17,760 nt of DNA from Physocladia obscura (lineage: Eukaryota; Chytridiomycota; Chytridiomycetes; Chytridiales; Chytriomycetaceae): assembly GCA_027596945.1 (NCBI GenBank), contig JADGJH010000433.1, positions 1-17,760 of the forward strand. Reading direction: 5' to 3'. Below, piece by piece: positions 1-8,556 of this stretch. Position numbers and translations under genes: made by a program. The notes below the pieces were generated by a model that did no database searches, was not told the origin of the DNA, and saw nothing but the letters and a program-made list of their open reading frames with translations. Each line of letters opens with the position of its first letter. Position 1 is the stretch's first letter.

Positions 1-350
1 GATGTGTTCAAGTTGGACATTTCACTTTTATGTTGAAAAGTATTGACTGAGCCACAAGTCAGCACATTTCAACACACTACACCACCTATTGAACACATTC
101 CAATGGCACAACACAATTTTGTGAGTGTCAAAGATATTTTATCAAAAAACTGTTTCAGCAGCCTGTTTAATCTTGATGACATGAGTGTCAACATTGCCAA
201 TTTCCGGAGAATGGGCTGCATGTTATTGCTGCAAAAGGATTTGAGAGCAACAGTCTTTTTCCTATCACTTTTAACCTATCTGACCAATCAGCAGCAGTAC
301 AAGATGTCAAAACATCTGATTCTGCTCTTGTAGCATATCCAACTTGGAGA

Positions 351-1666
351 ATGCAATCAAAAAATTTAATCTGGCACAATTGCACTTACCTTGGAGAATT
401 TTCACTTGAAAACTTGGTGCTGTTGATGGACTCACTCTGGATGCACAAATTGGGTCAGATATTTGCCACTGTTCATCATGCGCTCTTGCAAAAATGCACA
501 GAATTCCACGCACTTGCTGATGTTTCTAATGCATTGGGTTACTGTTTTGGTTTTGGAGTCAAAGAAAAAGGCACACAGCAAAGCTCCTAAACTGGTCCCA
601 AGCATGGCTTGAACATACATGTGGCCAACTTGTGAAAGCATGTTTTCTCAACAAAGGTGGTGATAACCACCCAATTTGGTTTCTTGAGGCATGCATTGAT
701 GCTGGAATATCTTTCATCAACTCAGGAACTGAAGAACATCAGTCCATGAGAATGGAGGAAGGTTAGCACAGAATTGCACTGGACTGCCACCGCACAATAC
801 AAATACAGGCAAACACCCCAACAAACCTTTGGGTAGATAGTTTCAATCACCAATGTGAGATTTACAACTCTTTCCTACACAAGAGTGACAGAATTACACC
901 ACATGAAGCCCTTCATGATAGAAAACCATCAGTTAGGAATTTTTGAACACTATTTTGAGTTGCATATGGTAAGGTACTCCCAAAAAATCGTGATATGCTG
1001 AAATCCAGCCCAAGATCAGTTCAGGGACGCTAAATTAGACACTCTAACTACCCATGGCAACCAACGTGCAAAATTTCTGGCTACTGTATCCTCCTGGAAG
1101 ATGGAAATCCGGAATCCATCATTGTCAGCCATGATGTTGCATTTATTGAAGTCCAATTTGATTTCATACATATTGAACAATTATCCAATGCCATCAGAGC
1201 AATTTCATGGTCAGATTTTCATGAGAAATCTGGTCGTACTCACTTTCCTGAAACTATTCAGCAAAATCTGGATTTTTGTCAGTCATGGAGTGAACTTATT
1301 AATGATCCAGAAAACAAGTCCCTAACGTTCAAAGATTATGAGGATGATGACAAAGGAGAAATTGGTACACAAACAACCCCACCACTGGTTCCTGGACAAG
1401 AATTATCTCCACCAACCACCCCACAGATCAATCCAATTTCATTCTCACAAAGTCCAAGATCAGTAATCACCCCCTTGCCTGAGAGCTCTTGTCTGAGTAA
1501 TGAAGACATTCAAGAATTGAATTCTGATGAAGAATCAAAGTGCACCATCAACTCCAATCCCTACTCCAACCACACAAACAACCTGGTCTAAGATTAAATT
1601 GCCATCTTTTAGCTGTAAACTTGTGAATGATAGCGTTGAGGATGAAGAAGAAAACTCTTTTGCTGG
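351..1666 (+). pseudogene. copia integrase region, broken
   Basis: Short blocks recall the GAG-pre-integrase and integrase parts of copia polyproteins. A WHNCTYLGEFSLENL block near 370-412 stands where these elements have a WHxRLGH...LxxL zinc-binding segment, with the His residues damaged. A block around 700-775 resembles the region before the catalytic Glu (SGTEEHQSM, then a stop). ITPHEALHDRKPSVRNF near 895-945 matches the conserved TPxExxxxxKPSVxxLRxFG stretch. GYCILLEDGNPESIIVSHDVAF near 1078-1145 matches the GYxxxxPxxxxIxxSRDVxF end of the family. A Pro/Ser/Thr-rich linker follows to about 1666. Several stops and at least two frame changes show that it is dead. Confidence 0.75.
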
Positions 1667-2200
1667 CATTAGTTATTACTTTTTTTCTACATTAAATAAT
1701 TTCTTTTTGTTTTGGTCCCCTCCTCAAATTTTCCCAAGAAAATCTCTTTTATTCATCATCAACAATTTATCTTCCACTACTCCACACAATTTCATTTTTG
1801 TATCACTCTTTCTCATTTTGATTTCACTATCCTTTTCATATCACTCTTTTTGGAATTTTTGGGTGGAGTTGTCTTTGGGCTTTTATACTTTATTTTAAAT
1901 AAAGAAAACTTAGTTCAAATATTATAAAATGCAAGGTTTTGATTTATTAAAACCAGTTCAACAAGGCAAGGAGACTTGTCAAGAATAAAATTTGTTTTAT
2001 CTTTTTCTCTTTAATGACCCACGTCTAGTGCAGTCATTTCCCCTACCATCTGTCCACTATGCAAGCTTTGTGCCTGTTTTCTTTTGATTTTATTTTTGTG
2101 TTTCTCAATAAAATTGGCATTTGGGGGTCCCCATCTGCCTGCGTTTTGCCCAACACTATTCCTTGAACAATTCAACCCAGCCTGTTGATGCAACATTAGT
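1667..2200. mobile_element. Nested ~520-bp insertion inside pol, flanked by CATTAGT repeats
   Basis: The heptamer CATTAGT occurs at 1667-1673 and again at 2194-2200. The coding frame ending at 1673 is in phase with the frame resuming at 2201, so the interval behaves as an insertion that duplicated a 7-bp target in the linker between integrase and RT. The inserted bases are T-rich near the left end and have no convincing ORF. Read on the minus strand the insertion would have an A-rich 3' end, as retroposons (SINE- or LINE-like) often do. There are no TG...CA ends to suggest a solo LTR. The family is not identified. The alternative is a naturally long, decayed linker. Confidence 0.4.
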
Positions 2201-3438
2201 ATCACTGGTGTGTTAGTGAAAGAAAAGAAGAAATTTGGGTTACAGGTGTCCTCAAAATCACTGCTCCACAACTTTAAAGCAGGTCATACAAACTTTGTTA
2301 TTGCCAGTGTACCTGAAGAAGGATATCCATCCTGCACTGTTGCTTCAATGATGCAAGATGAAAACTGGGATGAAGAAATTCAACTTGATGAGCAACGTTT
2401 CATGGAAGGTGTTGCAAACCATCATGGATTATCACTGTCTGCCCTAAATGAACCAAGAATCTCTGGAGGACTAAAAATCAAAGAATGGAGGGAAGCAATC
2501 TACAAAGAACTAAGCCAATTCTGGAATCTCAAGGTCTGGAGACTAGTATGGTTGCCTCCAGGGGAGATATAACAGGTAAAACCCAATACAAAACATGCAT
2601 GTGTATGGATGGACAAATGCAAGTTGAGGGCATTGACTATATTAAGACTTTTGTTTCAACTCCTCAAATGAATTCATTCAAGTTGTGGGCAACAATAGCA
2701 ACTAAGTGCAAAATGATTACCAGACAATGCAATACAAAAGCTGCCCACCTTACTGCTGACTGCAACTCCACAATGTGCTAGAACTCTTAAAAACAATGTG
2801 TGGCCAGAAGCAAGCCCCACTGATGTGGGAGCAAAAGTGCGACAGCACAATCATGAAGCTTGGAATGGAGCACTGTCCACATGAGCCCTTTGTCTTCAAG
2901 AAGGAGATTATTAAAGATGGCCATACTCACTTAATGATTGTACTGGTGTGGGCCAATGACTTTGCATTTGCAGCTGATAAAGCAATTGAGGTTGAACTAG
3001 ACAATTTTATTGGAAATCTTGGTAAGGAATTCACTATTACTGTGAAACCATGCGTTGGGCAATTTATCAGTATTGTCTTTGAATTTCTTGATGGTGTATC
3101 CTCAATGAATCAAAATGCATACTTGGACTCAATTTTATCTGAATTTTCTTGAAAATATGAATGCATGACAACGTGTTGCCTGGCAAATCTGCAATGATGC
3201 TGAGTTTGACCTTGACAAGGTACCATCAGCTGAGGATGTTCACTACTTGCAAATCCGCAACTTTTACCGTCTTGTGGGACTTCTACAATTTCTGACCATC
3301 ACTTGACCAAGCATTTAATATGCTGTTGGGAAGCTTGCATGGCACACTCTCAAGACCCGTAAGTGCCACTAGTCAGCTGTCCAGAAGCTCTTGCAGTACC
3401 TAAATGGAACTTGAAAGTATGGCCTTGTAATCTGTGGA
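2201..3438 (+). pseudogene. copia reverse transcriptase, broken
   Basis: Copia RT landmarks appear in order across several frames. The sequence EWREAIYKELSQFWNL near 2480-2530 corresponds to the W-xx-A-M-xx-E-xx-S/A-L start of RVT_2. GIDYIKTF near 2630-2655 corresponds to GIDYxETFxPV. CGQKQAPLMWEQK near 2805-2842 corresponds to YGLKQAPRxWxxK. The catalytic YVDD box reads VWANDF near 2945-2965, so one of the paired aspartates is replaced. After 3152 the frame is lost, but YRLVGLLQFLT and YAVGKLAWH near 3265-3345 still match the conserved YRxxVGxLxYLTxTRPDIxYAVxxLA region, interrupted by stops. A frameshift near 2565 has removed part of the finger region. Confidence 0.85.
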
Positions 3439-3951
3439 TTGCCTGATGGGATTTTAAACCTTGAAGGATACTCTGACTCAGACTTTGCAGGAGATGCTGA
3501 AACATGCTGCTCTACAACTGGTGTCCTAGCACGTGTTGGAAAATCAGCAGTTTTGAGTTTCAGCAAGAGGCAACCTACTGTTGCTAATTCCACAGTCTCT
3601 GCAGAAGTCATTGCAGCCTGTTCTCTTGCTAAGGAAGTTATCTGGGTTCACAACATGCTGATATGGTTTAGTTATCCACAAACAAAACCTTCACAAATCT
3701 GGTGTGACAACCAGGGGGCTGTCCTGAATTGTGAGGAAGGGGCAATGAGGCACAAGACAAAGCATATGGATATCAAGTACATGTTTATCAGGGACTTAGT
3801 ATGTCAGAAGCTTATTACTGTGGCACACTGTCCAGACACTCAAATGTTTGCAGATGCCTTGACAAAAGGTCTTCCATGGGTAAAATTTGAGTTCTGCCAT
3901 GATGCCTTTGGTGAATTTGACATAACTAATATCAAACACATGATTGCATAA
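3439..3951 (+). pseudogene. copia RNase H domain (open fragment of the dead pol)
   Basis: This is the best-preserved part of the element, open for 170 codons. The RNase H of Ty1/copia is recognisable by YSDSDFAGD near the start (family YSDADWAGD, catalytic Asp), SFSKRQPTVANSTVSAE (family SxKQxxVAxSSTEAE, catalytic Glu in SAE), WCDNQGAV (family xxCDNxxAI, catalytic Asp), and TKHMDIKY...VRxL-like and ADALTKGLP (family TKHIDIxYHFxRE and ADxLTKPL). It ends seven bases before the polypurine tract, as expected for the C-terminus of pol. With the upstream RT broken it cannot be expressed as a normal polyprotein, so it is called a fragment. Confidence 0.88.
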
Positions 3952-3957
3952 CATCTT

Positions 3958-3967
3958 GGGGGGAGAG
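3958..3967 (+). other. Polypurine tract of the copia element
   Basis: The all-purine run GGGGGGAGAG lies directly before the TGAGGG start of the LTR and just after the RNase H stop codon. This is where second-strand synthesis is primed in LTR retrotransposons. Its position and adjacency to the LTR TG fix the left edge of the 3' LTR. Confidence 0.85.
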
Positions 3968-4748
3968 TGAGGGTTTTTACTTATTTTCAACCTGTTATCT
4001 GCTATTTTCAGTCATTTGACCTAATTCCCATTTATTTTGCTTTTTTTCTGCTTGTCTGCTCCTGCCATTTTATATCTCCATTTTTTCAGCAAAATTGATG
4101 TTATTTTCATTAGACTTGTGCCTGATTCCCAATTTTATACTTAAGGTGAGCAATTCCCCAATAATTACTGCAAACTGTCTTATCAGTAATTATTGAACTG
4201 TCTCACTTTGCCCAATCTCCTTTGTCAATCTCTGTTGCTTACCAAATGTTCACAACAATACGAAGGGGTACCTTGCCAAGCATGTTTTCCAATCTACATT
4301 CAACCTTCTCTCTACACCCCTCCCACCCCCTGCTGCCTTCCATGACACTTGGAACAGATTTAGCAATGCTGTGGAATGAGTTAGTGGATATCCTACAGTA
4401 GTGCACTGCCTATTGGGAGGTGTATTCCCCAGAACTAGAAGGTGTCAGCATTGCCAGAAATGGAGTGGACTGCCTGATGATGTCAACTGGACATGGTTAG
4501 GCAACCAGAGCAATGAGTGATGAGGCAACTCTAGATGCTTGTATTGACAGATTGCAGCATAGGTGTGAAGAGGGCTTCCTGTTGCAGGTGGTGCCAGAAA
4601 AAGGGCTCAGTATCTTAATTGGAAAAAAGAGAAAACATTTTGTTTTATTCTGTATCTCCTTTCTGTTATTCTTATATTTATTCAGTTTGTCTTTAGTAAT
4701 CTGAATAAAATATTATTATCTGTAAATTCAGATTTGTATTAACCCTTA
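3968..4748 (+). repeat. 3' LTR of the copia element (about 781 bp)
   Basis: The left end is TGAGGGTT, immediately after the polypurine tract. The right end AACCCTTA is its near-perfect inverted complement (expected AACCCTCA), with the terminal CA changed to TA. A GAATAAAAT polyadenylation-like signal lies near 4703-4711. No long ORF is convincing inside. The bases after the right end (ATTTA) would be the target-site duplication, but the 5' partner is outside the window. An alternative right edge at the TCA or CACA near 4755-4758 cannot be excluded without a second LTR copy. Confidence 0.7.
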
Positions 4749-4774
4749 ATTTACTCACAATTTGCAGACCATAT

Positions 4775-6706
4775 TTATTGTTTTCTCCGAAGAAAGACAT
4801 CGCGCTCCCGGCATGATTCGATTATATCCAGCGCAGTGTACCGGTCTTGGGCTGAACACAAGTCCAATATTTGTTTCTTTGTCTGCAATATTTGTGCCAT
4901 GGACAGCTGTTTAGTTGCTCCAGTTTGCGTTACATACAACTGCAAAAGAATTAAAAAAACAACAGAAAGAAAATAATAATCAGCTGCAATGGTATAAATC
5001 TAAAATAATGATTCTTTGTACCGAATACAATGCCTGTAGTTGATTTACTAGACAATCTGATTTCACATCTTGTAAAGAATCAAGGTTTTTTAGCTGGATG
5101 GCATGATATCCTGATAGGATTTCGTCGTGATTGATGGTAATGTTAATTTCAGGGCATTCTATCGCTAGCAAAAAGTCATTCTCGACACGCGAATCGTCAA
5201 TAATACGTACAACCTTTTTTTCACATTTTTACTAAAAAACGAAAGGAGACTAAACAACTCACGTTTCCTTTATCGTCATGGAGGCATTTTTCGAGTATCG
5301 CGTGCTTAAGCTTCATGAACTCCGTTAATCTTTCTACAAGTTTTTGTTGATCGAAACAAACAGTGGGTTCAATGGATAGTCGGCATAACTTTTCAACAAA
5401 ATCATTTGAATACAAAGTGAGAGAAGCGATTGAATTCAATCGTGAACGTAATGTATTGAATTTTTCAGTGAGCGAGCCATCAAAAATAGATTTAAGGGAC
5501 TCCGGCGATACTAGTTGGGATTTCACGTCATTGGTAGAAATTGCAGTTGTTGTCGATGCTGATGTTACCGAAACCAAGTAACCTAATTGTTTTGCATCTT
5601 GTCGCCGACAGTATTCAATAATGTCCAAAGCAGAATATCGATCATCTTGCGAGCACATGTTTAAGATTTGATATTTAACTTTCACTAACTGAATCAAGGT
5701 CGTTTGCTTGTGATCTTTTTCGGTATTTTTCAGATTTGCTAAATACAGAGCTTGCAACTGATGTACCAATTCTTCTCCATTATTTTTCTTTATTGACTCC
5801 AGTTGCTTTAATGCATTAGAGCAGAAGTTTTTCTTGTCGTATGTCTCCAATATGCTACAGTCTATTTGAGAATTGCTTTCATTATTTATGGCTGTTACAA
5901 ATCCGTCTTCAACGCGTAAATCATCTAAAATTCGGATAACCTGTGTAAGGCGTTAGTTTGCTTCCGCTCTCTTGGCACAGGTATTTCTCTTTTACCTTTT
6001 GTTGGGCTTCGGAGATTGGGCATTTCTCGAGAATTGCATACTTAAGTTTCAGAAAGTCAATGAGGCGTTCAGTCAGAGTATGCAAATCTTTGCAAACAAC
6101 AGGCTCGATTGAAAGCCGGCATAGCTCTTCCACAAAATTATGCGAATACGGCGCCAACGATGAGATTGAATTAAGGCGGATACGCAGAGTGTTGAATCTA
6201 GTAACAAGTGAGCCGTCAAATATCGACTGGAGGGCCAACCGGGTTATACCAGTAGTATCTGCGGTGTTAATCATTGAATATGAGCCACTGAGTGATTCGT
6301 TGCTAAAGCGATGTTGTGGGTGTTTTGAATGCTTTTTTTGGTCTTGAAGCAGAGCGTTATCAAGTCTGCGTTGAGTAATGGCAGCTTCGAGTTGAGCGAT
6401 TCTGACGGTAAGAATCGCTGAGAAATTCATTGAAGCCGTGATAGTCGTAAAGGGAACTGAAGCTGAAGAAATGGATGCCGTTGAGGCGGCGGGAGAAGCA
6501 GCAGCGGTGACTGTTGTAACGTTAGTTTGAGTTGGAGCTACAGTTCGAGCCAAAATGGCAACCATCTGAGCAACGCGGGACTCTAGCTCGGCAACGCGGG
6601 CTTCTTTACGGATGCGAAAGTCTTTTTGGTGCTGTCTGTTTTGTTTTGCAACGTGCGCTGCTGTTTCTTCCGGCCCCAGATTTAGCTTTGGTCGCCCTCG
6701 TTTCAT
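4775..6706 (-). CDS. Gene A: bZIP protein with two tandem C-terminal helical modules, ~581 aa, 4 exons
   Basis: Exons (minus): 6706-5996, 5940-5263, 5213-5022, 4939-4775. All introns are phase 0 with GT...AG ends, and the first has a CTAAC branch-point-like site. The ATG at 6706 starts MKRGRPKLN, shared with gene B. Residues 3-6 (RGRP) look like an AT-hook core. A Yap1/Pap1-like basic region follows, with N23 and R31 in N-R-Q-H-Q-K-D-F-R, then a short zipper and a second coiled coil near 95-125. From ~159 a module (DGSL...FNTLR...LCRLSIEP...LEKC, then an ILDD block, then NMCSQDDR) is followed at ~386 by a second copy. It is probably a nuclear DNA-binding regulator. The module family is not recognised. 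The stop lies 27 bases from the copia LTR, so the transcript's 3' end probably runs into it. Confidence 0.85.
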
Positions 6707-8556
6707 CACAATTTTTGAAATCTTTTCTGTCACTGTGACCAAAATAAATCGCACAATAAATAAGTCGCTGAAATTTAATTTTGTTCTCAGCCAGAAATTT
6801 TTTAATATTTTAATTATCATCTGAAATCAACAGTTTTAGTTGAATCTAAGTATGGCCGACAGAGTTTCATCACTAAATATTTCTTTGTTTCTCAACTGGA
6901 ATTCTGGAATTCTAGCCAACAGCGAATTCAAATTTTAGTAGCTCATTGATAAAATAATAATAATAGTAATATTAACATCACCATCAACAGTAAAGACGAT
7001 TAAAAAAAAAGGAAACCTAGAACTAAAAAAGAAGAAAAAAGAAAAAAAAAAGAACAAAAATCAAATTGTATCAAGCAACTGAAACCACAAGCATTTAAAA
7101 AGAATATAAAAAGGGTAAGTTAAAAAAAAAAGCTGCTTATATTGCAACATCAACAAAAAATTTTAAATTTTTAGATAGATTTTTTTCACCTTTTCACCCC
7201 TCCAGTCACTTATTATTGAATAATTTGATGGTTGCAAGATGCGTTGAAAAATTTTTGGCAACTTTCAGTACTTCAACATTTGGTATTCCGACCTTCTCTG
7301 CGAGCTCCTTCACGAAGTGCAGACTATTATTTTAGATATATTGATTAAGGCTCGTCAAACGTCTGAGAACGCAATTAACAAAAAAACTTGCTCGATCAGT
7401 TTCAAACGTGGTGTACGACAGTATTTATTTGCTGGTAAAGTAGTATCAAAATAATTCACGCACGCTGAAGCAGCAGGACTCAAATAATATTGCACTTGAT
7501 CAGGTTTTATCGAAAACCATTATTTGGTGTTGACTGAATCAGGAATTTTTGTTTTCATTTGAGCATAAGCATTTGGATATTTTCTTTCGTTCAAATCTTA
7601 ACTTTGATTTTCATAACCCTATTAGCCTTAAAATAGCATCTTAATCAACGAATCAGAAAGAGAAGTCTTGATGAAAATTTAGTTACTTACTTAAAAAAGT
7701 TCCACTTCACGCACGACACAGGTTGCGTTGTAGCGTTATCTAATTTTTTATGAAATAATTTGACTGCTTTTGAGATTTTGTATCCATTAAATTTGTCAAA
7801 ACACATCGGAATTTTAAATAATACGATCAAAAGTATTTACGTACGCTGCTACTCAAACTAGCCATCAACAGTAAAACAAACTCAAGTCATTTAAGATTGC
7901 AGTAATTAAAATTTTCTTGTTTATCTCAGGCTCTTTGTTATCGCAAAAATAGGTAGGTAAAGAAATGAAACATTAATAGTCTGCAAGTATAGAGGATTAA
8001 CAACGATCCGAATATTTCCTTGTATTTACGGGATTTTTTTAACCCTCATCGAATTTATGAATTGTCTCTAACGTGTTGACAATGGGGATAAACTCGGTTG
8101 CCAACTAAGAAGTAATAATTCAATTGATGATATGTGAAATTCATGATATCACATACATACAATCAATTTGCAGCTCATGAGAAAGAGCTTTTTAAGAATT
8201 TATTTGTTTATCATGATAAATAAAGACGACATGATGATATAATAAATAAGGCAATTGCAAAGTAGGGTACCCCTAGATAGTGCAAGAAAATACGACAAAA
8301 TCAAAAAACTTTGATGTGAAGAATGTTGAAAAAAAATTTTAGTCTCAAAATTTTTTTCATCAGCAAGGTTAAATGCATTCAAGGTTGTATAATTAAAAAT
8401 GCCAAACAAATAAAGCGCGAAAACTCATTCCTATCGGTTTTTTAAATTATTTACTTGAAAACTATGTATCAGTAAGCAACAGAAAATGCATCGACAAATT
8501 GCTCATTTAAAAATATTTAAAAAAATCATCACTGATTTCGAATTTTGATTCCAAAA
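6707..8556. promoter_or_regulatory. Divergent spacer between genes A and B (1.85 kb, AT-rich)
   Basis: Both flanking genes start at its edges in opposite directions, so it must hold both promoters. The sequence is AT-rich with purine runs (about 7000-7135), and no long ORF looks real. I found a perfect 14-bp palindrome at 8207-8220, a 7-bp inverted repeat at 8131-8137 and 8149-8155, and three TCATGA cores within 80 bp. A TTACGTAC half-match to a Yap/CRE-type site is near 7839-7846. A 40-codon minus-strand stretch at about 7206-7330 might be a gene fragment. None of these is proven to be functional. Confidence 0.5.
8207..8220. promoter_or_regulatory. Perfect 14-bp palindrome upstream of gene B
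   Basis: TTTATCATGATAAA equals its own reverse complement and lies about 337 bases before the gene B ATG. bZIP dimers bind palindromes, so this is a candidate target of the flanking factors. The core TCATGA differs from the usual TGACTCA, TTACTAA or TTACGTAA sites, and AT-rich palindromes arise easily by chance. Confidence 0.3.

Larger units (their letters stand above)
1..4748 (+). mobile_element. Degraded Ty1/copia LTR retrotransposon, 3' part
   Basis: The domain order on the + strand is integrase, reverse transcriptase, RNase H, polypurine tract, LTR. This order (integrase before RT) is characteristic of Ty1/copia rather than gypsy elements. All three enzyme regions are broken by stops and frameshifts, and the RT active-site box is altered, so this copy should be unable to move itself. 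The 5' LTR, gag and protease lie outside the window or are too decayed to see. Bases 1-350 contain readable but unassigned coding relic, probably just upstream of the GAG-pre-integrase region. The LTR terminus lies about 27 bases from the stop codon of the neighbouring antisense gene A. Confidence 0.9.

Noticed and set aside
1527..1898. 123-codon open frame
   Set aside because: Only its first ~49 codons look like copia linker. The rest is low-complexity F/L/S translation of the T-rich nested insertion.
3439..3951. RNase H as a domesticated standalone gene
   Set aside because: It is followed directly by the polypurine tract and LTR and preceded by broken RT in the expected order, so it is simply the least-decayed part of the element.
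5363..5581. 72-codon + frame
   Set aside because: Antisense shadow of gene A exon 2, which has clear paralogue support on the minus strand.
5958..6347. 129-codon + frame
   Set aside because: Antisense of gene A exon 1 and intron 1. No recognisable protein features.
8200..8409. 69-codon minus frame in the A/B spacer
   Set aside because: AT-rich, F/L/I-biased composition with no motif or paralogue. Looks like chance.
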